Shown piece by piece: positions 21,746 to 33,001 of a DNA stretch of 64,000 nt. A model generated the notes under the pieces. That model saw nothing but the letters and a program-made list of their open reading frames with translations. It did not search any database and had not been told where the DNA came from. The number at the start of each line of letters is the position of its first letter. Position 1 is the stretch's first letter. Source of the stretch: Limnanthes douglasii subsp. nivea (Eukaryota; Streptophyta; Magnoliopsida; Brassicales; Limnanthaceae); the NCBI GenBank assembly GCA_036936605.1, contig JAUPFV010000002.1:271568770-271632769 (forward strand), in the 5' to 3' direction. Position numbers and translations under genes: made by a program.

Positions 21746-22259
21746 AATTGATTGATTTACACTAATTTAGATTGCTAAATATATATAAAAAAATTATTGT
21801 TAATTAATCAATTATCGTTAATTTGTTCTAAGTATAATTGTTAAATTTGAAATATATTTTATCAATTAATTATAAATATTTTTCTACTTTAATGTTGGTC
21901 AATTAACAAAATATTTTGTTTAGTTATATTTTTTTTATCAATTAACCGAATTTATTGATGAATGCCAGAATTACATTTATGTAATTTGAGATGAATTACA
22001 TGGGCATCTTGCCTTAAAGCGCATCCAAAATAATAGTTCATGCATAGAGCATTTTTTACTGAAGATATGATTTATTTTTGGATGCAGATTCATCTATGAT
22101 TGAGAATGACAATTTCCTTCAATCAACTTAAGAGGCTTTAGCTCAACATACTGCTTATCCTGATGAAAATTTGTGTAATCTTCCTTCTAATAGTTCACGC
22201 ATAGAGAATTTTCTCTTTGAGCTTCTATTTTATACATCCTGAGCTTCATTCCTTTGGTT
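21746..22259. other. AT-rich stretch without a recognised gene
   Basis: The first 200 bp are extremely AT-rich. The rest contains a short open segment with the motif LAQHTAYPDENLCN (about 22138-22180, plus strand) that I do not recognise. It may include the 3' end of LINE B, which runs on the minus strand. Confidence 0.35.
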
Positions 22260-25200
22260 AGAATTTATCTAGGACATTTTAAAATTTATAAGTCAGGAAT
22301 AACCTACTTAACTTATTATTGAACTTCAATTAATATCATCCTCATCCGTCCAAGATATTATAATATCAGTTTTAGTAAAAAGGATATTTAATTTGAGTCC
22401 ATGCACTATTAGGAAATTTCTCTAATGTTTTGAACTTTAAGACTGTTCGAAAGAGATATGACTTTAAGATGATTATGTATACGTGTAGGATTAATGTCAA
22501 AATTGTATTTTCATTTGAGAGTTTATTTAGCAGCCTAATTTGCTGCTAAGTTTTTCTCTTGAAATATATGTGTGATTGTTATACTTGGCCCTATAAGCTT
22601 GGAGATTTTTTGCCATATATTTTGGAATTATCAAAGATTATACCTCCATTGGTGTTTCTTATGATGAATCCTCCACTTGATTCACCATTTGTGGTACACA
22701 AGCCATCAATATTTAATTTGTATCTTTAGTGAGTAGGAGGAGACCAGTATATAACTACTATTTTCCTTGGTTTCTTGAGATGGTTGTAGCAGCCAAATAT
22801 ATAAGCCTTATTTGAGTCATTTTTCCAGTGATCTCTTCTGAAGAGATTTTCTGCATCAAGCTTAATAATTGTGTTTAAGATATGTGAATAATAGTTGTAG
22901 AAGTAACCCTCACTTGCTGATATTTAGCTTGTTTATGTGATGCCACAAGAACCAACATATCACATGAGGTATGATGGTTTGAATGTGTACAATATTAGGA
23001 GAATACCAAATTCAAGCTCCAATGATATAGGTTAAAAACATATGTGTGACAATATTTAAGTTGAAAATACAACCAAAATATTGCCATACATCCCATAAAT
23101 GTTTGCACTTGACAAAAATGTGAGTTAAAGTTTCACAGTTATTACAATATTGGCATTTTGACAATAATGGTAATATTTATGCGCTGAAGAACTGAATCCA
23201 CTAAGATCCAGTTCTTCATCAACCTCCAAAGAAGGAATGAATACTTATTTGGAGTGATATTGTTCCATACTGAATTAAAAAGATTAGATTTTGTTCCCTT
23301 AGATCTATTGTAGTCTCATGTAGCTTTAGTATTTGATTCATTATGTGTAGTGGGAGTCCATTGAATTGAGTCATCTTATGTTTCGTTGATAGATAGAAGT
23401 TTTATTCTTTCAATATTTATTGGCAGCACTAAGTTTTAAAGTTTGTTAATGTTCCATGCAACGTTAGACCATAACGTTTTAAATTTGTCTTGGATGCACT
23501 AGGAATTAGAATAATTAGAGTTGAGAGAGATGAGAGGGTGCTTGTTGCACCATTTTTCCAACATAACTCTATGTCACATTTGCATAGCCTGCAAAAATAT
23601 ATAAGGCTCGACTATATACCTGATATTCATAAGTGTTTTCGAAACTTTAGACTTTTAAGATCTGATTTGAACTTGCATATGATGTTGATCAGAGAAGTAT
23701 TAATAATGTATTTATTTAGACCATAAACTTTTATTTTCCCTGAATTTGAACCAAAGCTTACAAGAGTAAGTTTGATGAATGTATTCTAAACTTGTAGTGT
23801 TTAGGCCACCTCTTCATAATGCAAACATATTATAATCCATTTAGTCCATGAAATATATTTATGTTGTTTATTAGAGCCCAATAGAATCTGCTAAAGATCA
23901 TCTCATTTTTTTCTAAAACACATTTATAAAGAATTACACATTGGAGATGGTAGTTTAGATATGTAATTAAAAAAAAGGGAATCAGAGTTAGTTTTCTCCC
24001 ATAAGAGAGAAGAAGATTGTCCAAATCTTGAATTTTATTTCTAATATTTGTAACGAAATCTTCATATAGAGCATCATAGTGTATATGATGTATGTCGATT
24101 CCAAGGTATTTTATAGGTATACTAACTTGTTTGAATCTAGTGTGTTTCTTGACGTATTGAATTATATTTGATGTTATTATGCTAGAAGGTATAAAAAATG
24201 TTTTTTCTTTGTTAATTACCTAACATGAAATGCCTTGGTAGTTTTGCAAGAAATAGAGGATTTTGTTGATGTTTGTTGAATGAAGCATTTGATAAAATGA
24301 CCATGTCATCTACAAAATTCGGGGAAGTAACAAATAGTGAACTAGAATTTTCGTACATTAGAGTTTTGTTGTCTTGCATTAGATTATTTAGTCCTTTAAT
24401 TGGGAACACTTTAGCCATGATAAATAGGGTAGGAGAAAATTGGTCTCATTTCATGACTTCATTAGTAGAGTGAAATAATCATTTAACTTCATCATTTATG
24501 ATGATAAAAGCTGGATATTGGATATAGAGCTCTGATCTAGTTTATAAAATTTCAGAAAACCCAAAAGCATATCGAACTTTTAGGATAAAAGAAATTAAAA
24601 TCTTATTAGAAACTTTAGCCATTTTAATATTTAGGATTAGGTTCCCTCCTCTAGTTTTTCTATTTAGTTCATTTACCATCTCTTATGTTAATTAAATGTT
24701 AACTTGAATATTTCTGCCATGAAAAAATCCACTTTGTTCATCAGAAATGAGCTTAAAAAGAAGATTAGAAAATCTTTCATTTGAGAGTTTGGATATTATC
24801 ATGTTAAATACATTATATAAACTTATTGGTCTGTAGTCATTCCAGATTGTGGAAGAGTCTTTCTTAGGTATTAGGCATATAATTGTTGCGTAAATACTCT
24901 GAAGAGCTTGATCACCCTTGAAAAGAGATCTCATAGCATCACATAAATCATTACATATGATATCCTAACATTTTTTATAAAAGAATGTGTTGAAACCATC
25001 AATTCAAGATACACTATAGGGTTTAACACCTTGATAGAATTGTGTATTTCATTATTAGTGGGAATTCTCATTAATATATCATTCCCTTACCTAGTTATAA
25101 TCTTAGGAATTGTATTAGAGAGGCCATGGATATCCATGTATATAAGGTGTTTTGTTAGTAGTTTTTGAAAATGGTTAACAACAGAGTTGCTAATCTCTTG

Positions 25201-26339
25201 AGTATCTTCAATCCAATTGTTATCTTCCTTTATTCTTCTAATTCTACACTTTTGCTTTTTCTTTTTTACATATTTTTGGAAAGCAACAATATTTTTGTCC
25301 CCATTTTAGGTCCAATTAAGACTGTATTTTTGCTCCATAACAACTCTTCTTTGGTAATGAGTTGATTATTAATGGCATGGGCTTTTGAAATATTAATTTT
25401 AGCTTCATGAGTTCTATTATCGTGGGAATTATTTTCATGGAATAGAACTTCATTCTTATATTGAGTTATAACACTGAATATGTTTCTATATGTATCTATG
25501 TTCCGAGTCCATCGAGTTTTCTTTAGTCTCTTTAGTTTATACTAAAATCTTTAAATAGGATGAACACGAATTTTTTCATTCCAACAAGTCTCGACTGTAC
25601 TTGAGAATATTGTGTGAATGTGCCACATGTTGAGAAAATTTAAAGGAGGATTTGGGTTTCTCAGATTAGTTAGATATATTGATATGTATAAGGCTACGGC
25701 CAGAGTTTTCTTTGGCCAGATGTCTGACATAAGTAGTGTCAAAATATGTAGTTTATGCTAATTTATAGAGAACTCTGTCCAAACGTTTCCACTTATGAGA
25801 GTTTATCCAAGTAAATTTGATTCCCGTAAAGCCAACATCAGAAAAATTATAGTCACTTATAGTGTCATATTATTCTTTCATACTCTTTGCGCATAATGAG
25901 GTGCATGATAACTGCTCAGAATGGTTAGTGATGGAATTTAATTCTCCTATCACTGACCATTATTTATTAGCGTTAGAGAATCTTCTAAGATTGTCCAAAA
26001 GTGCAAGTCTCTGAATTCTTGTATATTTTTCATATATAACTTAGACTAAGAAGCTTTTGTTGAGAGAGTTATGAGTTACCTAAAATTGTAGAGCGTGATA
26101 AAAGTTGTCCAACACATGTATCATAAGGTATTTTCGCCATAAAATCCATATCTTTCTATTTATGTTAGCAAAACTGTTTTGAAATCCTAATATTTTTGTG
26201 AAGTTTTTCATATTAGTTTTGGAAATTATAGGCTCCTAAATTGCCATGAAGTCTATTTTTCAGCTTTAATGATGTGTCTGAGTCTTTTTCTTTGTTTCCA
26301 ATTCCTCTAACATTCCAAAAATGAATTTTTAATGATCAT
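22260..26339 (-). pseudogene. LINE B ORF2 (endonuclease, RT, zf-RVT, RNase H)
   Basis: The start ATG at 26339 overlaps the ORF1 stop. Endonuclease motifs are WNVRGIGN (about 26310-26287, one base out of frame with the ATG) and FTWINSHKWKRLDR (about 25810-25770). RT is clear at 24934-24692 (ICLIPKKDSSTIWNDYRPIS, FKLISDEQSGFFHGRNIQ). The zf-RVT zone with CETLTHIFVKCKHLWDVWQY lies at about 23140-23080. RNase H with LNIDGLCTTNGESSGGFIIR lies at about 22715-22655. Each piece is in its own frame with many stops. The order and spacing match LINE A and LINE C. Confidence 0.8.
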
Positions 26340-26711
26340 TTAGATGATTTAGTTTTGGGTATGACTTTCCTTTTGGGTTGTAATGCTTTGATAAGAATAG
26401 GTTTTCTATTACGTTTCATTTTAGTTTCTCTTGCTTCATTATTTAAATATTCTATAAATTCTAAACTATTTTAGTTTTTGGCTTTTTGTGAGAATGGTAG
26501 GTTGTCTGATACCTTGGGGATGAAAGGGTTGAAGAGCTGGTGTGATCGACTTGGTTTTTTGTAGATAGAGCACATGTTTCTAAGATATTAATTGCTTCTA
26601 ATATTTATTCTTCCTGAATTTCAGTATTATTAAGTATGCTGCTAGTGATTTGGCTTATATCAATATGATCATTGGTGTCAACATATGAGGTATAAACTGG
26701 GTTGTTTTGGA
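26336..26711 (-). pseudogene. LINE B ORF1 C-terminal tail
   Basis: The minus-strand frame includes KPILIKALQPKRKVIPKTKS and ends in TGA at 26338-26336, overlapping the ORF2 ATG. The tail is basic, like the one in LINE A. It is separated from the rest of ORF1 by the nested LTR sequences at 26712-28110. Confidence 0.65.
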
Positions 26712-26944
26712 TGATGTAGCCCAGAAGCCCAAACAAGATTTATTTTATTTTATTTTATTTTATTCAAATATCTTATCAAATCTAATTTTATTAAAATCTG
26801 ATTTTAATACATTTATTTTATTTTCTTGTATTCTAATATAGTGTTTTGAGCAGCTCTTATATAAAGCCTCATATGTCTTTAGTTATTTTAAGTTTTTGGA
26901 ATAATATATATTTTATCTCTAAAAATTTCAGTCTTTGTTACCCT
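26712..26944 (+). repeat. Partial LTR, inverted relative to the adjacent miniature LTR element
   Basis: It begins TGATGTAGCCCAGAAG, the LTR start of the neighbouring element, but on the plus strand. It then shows the same (ATTTT)n tract, ATTTGATAAGATATT-like region, TATATAAAGC box and AATAATATATATTTTATCTC. It breaks off after TTGTTACCCTTAA, without the last part of the LTR. With 27030-27264 it forms an imperfect inverted repeat. Confidence 0.75.
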
Positions 26945-26958
26945 TAAATGTTAACTCA

Positions 26959-27264
26959 TGACGCGGCGGAAATAGAAGAAGAAGCAACGATAGACGAAAC
27001 CCTAAGTCAAGGGTAACATAATAAAACCCTAATCCAATGGTAACAAATACAATGTTTTCAGAGATAAAAAATATATTATTCAAAAAACTCAAAATAACTT
27101 GAGGTATATGATGCTTTATATAATAGCTGCTCAAAACCCTAATTAGAATACACAGAAATAAAATAAAATCTTAATAATTATATTTGATTTAAATAATATA
27201 AGATATTTGAATAAAATAAAATAAAATAAAAAAGGTTTTTGTTTGGACTTTCTGGGTTACATCA
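26959..27264 (-). repeat. 3' LTR of the miniature LTR element
   Basis: 306 bp, running on the minus strand from TGATGTAACCC to GCGTCA. It aligns with 27781-28110, including the TATATAAAGC-type promoter zone and the AATAATATATTTTTTATCTC segment. Confidence 0.8.
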
Positions 27265-27420
27265 TCCTCCCTTAGTTGATAATAATTCGTCCTCGAATTC
27301 ACAGCACCATCACCATCAACAACCAAAATTATTTTATTTTTTCAATTCTTACATTGGTAATTATAATTGTTGACCTTATCAGAATAAGATAAATTCTTCT
27401 GGAGTGTTCCTTATTCGAAG

Positions 27421-27708
27421 TCACATTGAAGTCATCCAGTTGATGAAAAAGAATTGGTTTCGAAAGCATTTTAATAACCTTAAAATAGCACCCCATATCC
27501 AGTTGATGATTTTTTTTGGATTATCTTCATAGCCAGAGACAACATCTCGATAAGCAAGTTTCTCCTTTATCCGACGACTGGTAACCAATTTAAACTCCTC
27601 CAGTAACTGGTCAATAAGATTGTCATCGAAACGCCTGGTGTGTCCCCGCATGCCAAACAATCTTCGAGATCTTTATATCCATAGATGTTGTTTTCTTCTT
27701 TAGACATT
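27421..27708 (-). pseudogene. Residual coding segment inside the miniature LTR element
   Basis: After the PBS, an ATG at 27708 opens MSKEENNIYGYKDLEDCLAC. An overlapping frame (27660-27421) contains FDDNLIDQLLEEFKLV and ERIKEKLAYRD-like charged sequence. I do not recognise a domain. By position it would be the start of gag; the two frames suggest one frameshift. Function cannot be assigned. Confidence 0.4.
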
Positions 27709-27757
27709 GAATCAGATGAAATCAGGATTCAGAAACATGCTTGCCCCGTAGCAGAAA

Positions 27758-27774
27758 CTGAGGCTCTGATACCA
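27758..27774 (-). other. Primer binding site (initiator tRNA-Met type)
   Basis: The minus strand reads TGGTATCAGAGCCTCAG, six bases inside the 5' LTR end. TGGTATCAGAGC is the standard plant primer site complementary to initiator tRNA-Met. Confidence 0.8.
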
Positions 27775-27780
27775 AACCGA

Positions 27781-28110
27781 TGACTCGATGGAAATAAAAG
27801 AAGAAGAAACGATAGACGAGGCCATAATTCAAGGGTAACATGATGAAACCCTAATTCAAGGGTAACAAATACTGAAATTTTCAGAGATAAAAAATATATT
27901 ATTCCAAAAACTTATTTAAAACTTAAGGCATATAAGGCTTTATATAATAGTTGCTCACAACTCTGAATTAAAATATAAGGAAATAAAATAAATATTTTAA
28001 TATAAAATTAAATTAAATCTTAATAATTTGATTTGATTTAAATAATATAAGATATTTGAACAAAATGAAATAAATTTAAAAAAATTGTTTGTACTTTATG
28101 GGCTACATCA
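27781..28110 (-). repeat. 5' LTR of the miniature LTR element
   Basis: 330 bp, minus-strand TGATGTAGCCCATAAAG to CGAGTCA. It differs from the 3' copy by several substitutions and indels, so the insertion is old. Confidence 0.8.
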
Positions 28111-28139
28111 GCGGGGTAGCTAGTTATATTAGCTTTTAA

Positions 28140-29177
28140 TTTTCCTGAATGTTTGGCTTTTGAGTTGGTTCTTCATTTTCAGGAAAGTTATTGGTTATAG
28201 TTTCAAAGTTTGAATCTTTAAATAGCATAGAAAAAAAGTTTAGGCTCAGTTGCTTTCATTGTCTATGTTGTGTGGTAGTTGGGAGCTTGCTTATATAGTA
28301 GAATTTGGTTCCTTTGATTTTCTATAATCTTTTTGGCTATGACCAATATGAGAATATTTAGTGCAATAACTGGGCCTGACTCCATAGGTACTCTTTTGAT
28401 AGAACCCAAATGACTGACCAAATGCTATCCATATTTTGGTCATTAGAGGTTTAGATAGACAGATTTTGACCCATGCCATAGATCAATTATACATTGTTTG
28501 ATTCTTTTGTAAGACCCATACAACAAGTTTTTTGCCAATTGATTGAGATATATTTACGATTGTTTCTTTGTTATATAAGTAAGCATGGATTATTAGATAA
28601 AAGCTTCATACATGTAAGATTGATGCCTCTTTTTAGGATGGAAATTTGGAAGCCACTTGAGGAGTCTCATGGTAAAGTTTCTAATTTTTCATACATTTTG
28701 ACGCCAAATCTTATTTAGGTATTGTTGCAAATCTAGCTCAATTATAATATGACGAGGGTCCCATAAGCCGATGTTATATTGTCATGTAAAGGAAAATAAT
28801 TTAAAAATACTTATATTTTTTTCATATGAGGTTCTCCCATTGGAGAACTTGCCTATGAGGGTGAGCTTTGCTTTAGCCTCAAGGTGAGTTTTGTATTGAT
28901 CTTGACATTCAATTATCTTATATTCTTATTTATCTTCTATTCTGACTTTGTTATGCTTGATATATACGGGAGTGACTCTTGTAACGTCAACATATGTTCT
29001 TGACTAAAAGAAAGTTGTTGTTGGTTGTTTATAGTTATTCATAAAAACAAGATTAAATATACAGTTCAAGAACTGAGGTAATTGGTGTGTTGTTGTCTTG
29101 ATTAGATTTTTATTTTATTTCAATAAAGGAAAATCAAATTTTGTTTCTTGAGGAAATCTTGGGTAGATATTGATCAT
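28140..29177 (-). pseudogene. LINE B ORF1 (DUF4283 and zinc-knuckle), broken
   Basis: A possible ATG at 29177 opens MINIYPRFPQETKFDFPLL, similar to the start of LINE A ORF1. The DUF4283 part has KLTLIGKFSNGRTSYEKN (about 28870-28815), GLWDPRHIIIELD (about 28770-28735) and MRLLKWLPNFHPKK (about 28672-28630). The knuckle zone is RPSYCTKYSHIGHSQKDYRK (about 28385-28325); the family pattern CX2CX4HX4C is damaged here, with Tyr at the second and the fourth Cys positions. Multiple stops are present. Confidence 0.7.
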
Positions 29178-29413
29178 TGCTTGTTGATGATGTGGTTGAA
29201 GTCTTCATGGATTATTGTTTTGTATTTGTCTCCATAGAGCTGTCACAATTGGGTGATGAAAAAAAAAGATATAGGGATTCACGAATGGATTTATTGGAGC
29301 TCAAGAAAATTTATTGTTATTATTGGTTAGTTAGATTTATTTTGACTATCTACTATTTAAAATAATATATATATAATTTAAAATAATATATGCCTAATAA
29401 ATATAGATATTTT

Positions 29414-29821
29414 TGGTGAGGTTTATTTTCGTCTGAGGGTAAGTTTGTAATTTTTGTTTAGATCTGTGTGGAAGTTTGAGTGTATTTAATGTTTGAATAG
29501 AGAGTAGAGGGAGGATTAAGCAGCCTGGTTGAATTTAATTTTCATTACCCTCATTTAATGTTGATGGTTGAGTATTTATACCCTTATATTTGGGCTTTAT
29601 GGGCTTTCGGGTCATGTTTAATGGACCCGGGTCAAGTTCAAGGTACCATGAGCTCTTAGTAGGAGAACAAGCAGCTTAGTCAAGAAGTGATTGGGTTTTA
29701 AGTACTTTAGTTCTGTTCGAACATCACAATGAATGATGGTGTCCGAATTATCATTGTCCGGTTAGGTAGACCCTGTCCGAACTGACCCTGTCCGAAGTGG
29801 TAACAGGATCCGGACTCATCA
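29414..29821 (-). repeat. Solo LTR of the Tat element 2 family
   Basis: 408 bp, minus-strand TGATGAGTCCGGATCC to CCTCACCA. It is flanked by the perfect 5-bp duplication ATTTT (29409-29413 and 29822-29826), with no internal sequence. It matches the 5' LTR of Tat element 2 in its start, in GACTAAGCTGCTTGTTCTCC, AGAGCTCATG and CTCTCTACTCTCTA, and at its end. A TATAAATA box sits at 29580-29573 on the minus strand. It is the product of LTR-LTR recombination that removed a full element. Confidence 0.93.
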
Positions 29822-31379
29822 ATTTTAATTGAAAATTATTTTATTAATTATATTATTTTCATATTATAAAATTAGCTTGTTTTCATGTTTGTTCAGATTG
29901 ATTTATTATAAATTTTCATATTATTTATTCGAGTCTTATAAATTTTGAACCTTAGTCTTCGTGCGAAAAACATATATCATTGTAACTTATAACGCAAATA
30001 TCTACATCTCGATCTTTATGATTTTCCTCCTATAATTCCAAATTATATAAATGAAGAAAAAACAAATAAAAACTAACCAATGGTTAAGTATGAAGCTTTA
30101 CATTGATATTACATATTCCAACACTTTTATCGCTTGCGAATCTCTTCAATCTTGTTATTTTCTTCCAATTTCAATAATTAAGATGGCCAAAATTAATGTG
30201 AAAATTAACTTTTTTGTATCTAATATTATTTTTTATGAACAAAGTTATGATCTTAAAAAAAATGAAGTTGAACCTTAAATATTTACAATAGAATTATTTT
30301 AGGTGTTAGTGGATATGCTTAATATTTTTTTTATTAATAATATAATTATGATTAAATAAGTAAGTAAAAATATAATTGGTTAGAATCAACACTAACCGTT
30401 GATTAAAAAACCAGAGGGAAATGCTTGAGTAACATATCGAGTTCAATTTAAAATTTTAAAACGAACGATTTTATAATATATAATATCAAAGTATTATAGA
30501 GTTTTTATACGTAACATATTTTTATATGTTGTTTTTTAGAAATTTTAGATAAATTGTATAATAAAGTTACAAAAATATCACTTGACATTCATAGGAAGTT
30601 GAATGGAACTAAATACCATTAGAAGACATGAAACTACAACAAAATACATAAGATTACCACAAAACTACAACATGCTATTACAATGGAATCAGAATATATA
30701 GAATAACTCAATATCTAAAATAAAAACTCTAAATATGGGTTTTGAAACAGAAAAAAAAACACAAAACTCATATGAGGTTATACAAATTCTTACATTTATA
30801 TCCTTTACGGACGCTCTAACATTGAAATTTGCTGTGATTACGCTAATAAAAACCCTAAAGATTGAAAGAAATACAAAAATCAATATATATATATATATAT
30901 AATGAGACACCTAAACGAACCTCAAAAAAATATAAGGTTGTGGCTTTGGATATAAAAAAAACGACGTAAACATATTTTAATTGGGTTTTGTATCATCTTT
31001 CCACATAACAACCAATGAACATATCATAACAGCTGCGGCTATGGCTGACAAACGTGACGGCACATCCTGTCCTACGACACATTTAACACCTTCTGGCATT
31101 GCATGTCGTGACGTTACATATTTCATGTGCTACAACATTTGATGTGACGTTATGTCTATCATGCGTTACACTGCTATGTGTGACAAACGTGATGCGTTAT
31201 ACTGCATGACATTACAGATGTGTGATAAATGTTTACCATGTTTTTATACGTTTATTAAAAATTAATTTGTATGCATTAATTTATTCGAATTTTAATAAAT
31301 TAATATATTTATATCGTAAACCAAATAATTATAATTGTTTTTTTTTTAATATTATAAATAGTTTAAATGTTCGAAACAA
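29822..31379. other. AT-rich intergenic stretch
   Basis: No supported gene. It contains an (AT)n microsatellite at 30883-30901. Around 31040-31230 there is a GC-richer patch with imperfect repeated words (GACAAACGTGA twice, GTGACGTTA twice, ATGCGTTA with C/TACTGC twice). Short open frames here have no recognisable domains. Confidence 0.5.
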
Positions 31380-31871
31380 ATAAATTCAAGAAAATGAAGC
31401 AAACAAATTCAAACAAATTAAACAAATCAATTAAACAAATTCAAACAAATCAAACATATAAATTAAATAGATTAAAACAAATTTAACAAAATAAAGTAAA
31501 AATAATTGTACAAATTAAAACAAATCAATTTAAAAAATTCAAAAAAACAATTAAACAAATTCAAATAAACCAAACAAATCAATTCAAACAAATAAAACAA
31601 ATCACTTAAACAAATTCACACAAATTTAACAAATTCAAACAAATCAATTAAACAAATTCAAACAATTGAATCAATTAAATGAAAAGATTTAAGAAAATCG
31701 AATGAGAAAATTAAATAAATCAACTAAATAAGTTCAAACAAGCAAATTAAACAAATCAACGAATCAATTAAACAAATCCAAAAAACCAATCAAACATTTT
31801 AAAATAACATTAATTAATCAAAATCAAACAAATTGAATCAATTTATACAAATTAAGAAATCAAACAAATAA
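31380..31871. repeat. AAACAAATC/AAACAAATT-type low-complexity array
   Basis: Dozens of degenerate copies of AAACAAATC and AAACAAATTCA with irregular spacing. The same motif resumes at 32616-32700 on the far side of LINE D, so the array was continuous before that insertion. Confidence 0.8.
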
Positions 31872-32615
31872 GTTTTTTTCCCAAGAAATATTTTTTGTTA
31901 AAATAATAAAGCATTACAACAAACTCATAAGAGGGCTAAACCAATACAGGGAGAAAAAAAGAGTTTCCAAAGTAAAATGGATTAAGCAAGGCGACAAATG
32001 TTCCCACTAAACCAAAAGATCAATGTTTGAGGAGAATTTCAATCGAGATGGCATGTGATGAGAAATATTGGAAGGAGCCAATTTAGGCTTTGGGGATTGG
32101 GAAGGCAGTCTAGGGCAATAAAAAAAATAGATAAAGGATTGTCTTAATACAAAGAAGGAGAAGAGTTAGAGGAGAGATGAATTCAGACATGTACAAATGA
32201 ATGAAGCTGAAGCTGATAACTGAATAGATGAGGAAGATGAGCCAACCAAGAGGGGATTAATTTGGAGTAATTGAAAATCAAATCCTACTAGCTTGAGAAA
32301 ATAGAGGCGAGTTGCAGAGAGAAGGATGAAGTCACCTGAAAAAGTTGAAGTCAGAATATGGATTATGCTTAAAAGAAGGTTAGTTAAACTCAAATAAAAT
32401 AATTGAAAAATCATGAATGAATGATATAGATAGAGATAAAATTATAAATATAAGATTTTAGTCATTGATTAAATCTATAGTGGAAGCAAGCTCCAGACTA
32501 TCCAAAATAGCGATAACTTTTAGATGGTTAGGAAGATTAGAGGGGTTCATGTCCAGTTTTGTTTTTGCATTTTAAGGTCACTTCGCTAACCAATCCGTAA
32601 CTTTGTTCGCTAAGC
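31872..32615 (-). mobile_element. LINE D, 5'-truncated LINE tail
   Basis: 744-bp minus-strand fragment. It starts within RNase H: the translation NKVTDWLAK and LKVIAILDSLELASTIDLIND (32606-32460) matches the C-terminal ends of LINE A and LINE C ORF2. A pyrimidine-rich 3' UTR and a short poly(A) (T run on the plus strand at 31873-31879) follow. Flanking copies of AATCAAACAAATAA at 31858-31871 and 32616-32629 are identical and abut both ends: a 14-bp target duplication, as expected for target-primed LINE insertion. The surrounding repeat could imitate a duplication, but the fit at both edges is exact. Confidence 0.75.
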
Positions 32616-33001
32616 AATCAAACAAATAAATCAAAAAAATTGAAGTTCATTCAAATAAACCAAACAAATAAATTAAAGAAATTCAAATGAGTCAAAAGAA
32701 TGGAAGGACGCTCTAAGAATTGATCAATACTGCATCAATTCTGCCCGTGCTTTCACCTCTCGCTTGACTGATTCTGCTCCGATGTTTTGGCTGCTTGCCA
32801 GACAAGCCAATAGAAGATAATATTCCCCAAAACTATGAATATCAAACAAATAATGGATCAAACTCAAGTAACTCTGCAAAAGGTTCCCTGGAAAACAGAG
32901 AAATATAGCAAAACATATCAATTTCTGAGTTAGAATTTCCTCATCTACAACAAAACATAAGAAATAACTCAAATCCTGTAACTGGTAACCAACACACAAA
33001 C
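32616..33001. other. Array remnant and LINE C leader
   Basis: The AAACAAAT-type array continues to about 32700. The remaining 300 bp to the LINE C ORF1 start contain no recognised gene and may be its 5' leader. Confidence 0.4.

Larger units (their letters stand above)
26959..28110 (-). mobile_element. Miniature LTR retrotransposon, non-autonomous (TRIM-like)
   Basis: Minus-strand element of about 1.15 kb. The 5' LTR (28110-27781) starts TGATGTAGCCC and ends GAGTCA. The PBS TGGTATCAGAGCCTCAG (27774-27758) fits initiator tRNA-Met. The internal region is only about 515 bp, the PPT-like AAGGGAGGA lies at 27273-27265, and the 3' LTR is 27264-26959. The sequence before the PPT (CGAGGACGAATTATT) resembles the end of Ty3 chromovirus pol. 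No transposition domains remain, so movement would have needed proteins from another element. No matching target-site duplication was found, perhaps because of the inverted LTR copy at its left. Confidence 0.78.
22260..29400 (-). mobile_element. LINE B, L1-type LINE on the minus strand with nested LTR elements
   Basis: Read on the minus strand it has a 5' leader (about 29400-29178), ORF1 with DUF4283 and a zinc knuckle (29177 to about 28140), an interruption by LTR-derived sequence (28110-26712), the ORF1 tail (26711-26336) and ORF2 (26339 to about 22260). ORF1 and ORF2 meet at ATGA. It is much more decayed than LINE A and no frame stays open for long. A solo LTR lies 13 bp beyond its right edge. 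Both ends are approximate. Confidence 0.78.

Noticed and set aside
26959..28110. A 5-bp target duplication for the miniature LTR element
   Set aside because: The bases before 26959 (ACTCA) and after 28110 (GCGGG) do not match, and using 26712 as the left edge (TTGGA) does not help either.
30883..30901. (AT)n run as a regulatory site
   Set aside because: It is an ordinary dinucleotide microsatellite in AT-rich DNA with no gene near it.
32166..32414. Minus-strand open frame of 82 codons as a membrane protein gene
   Set aside because: It is hydrophobic only because the LINE D 3' UTR is pyrimidine-rich. It lies wholly in the 3' UTR after the RNase H stop.
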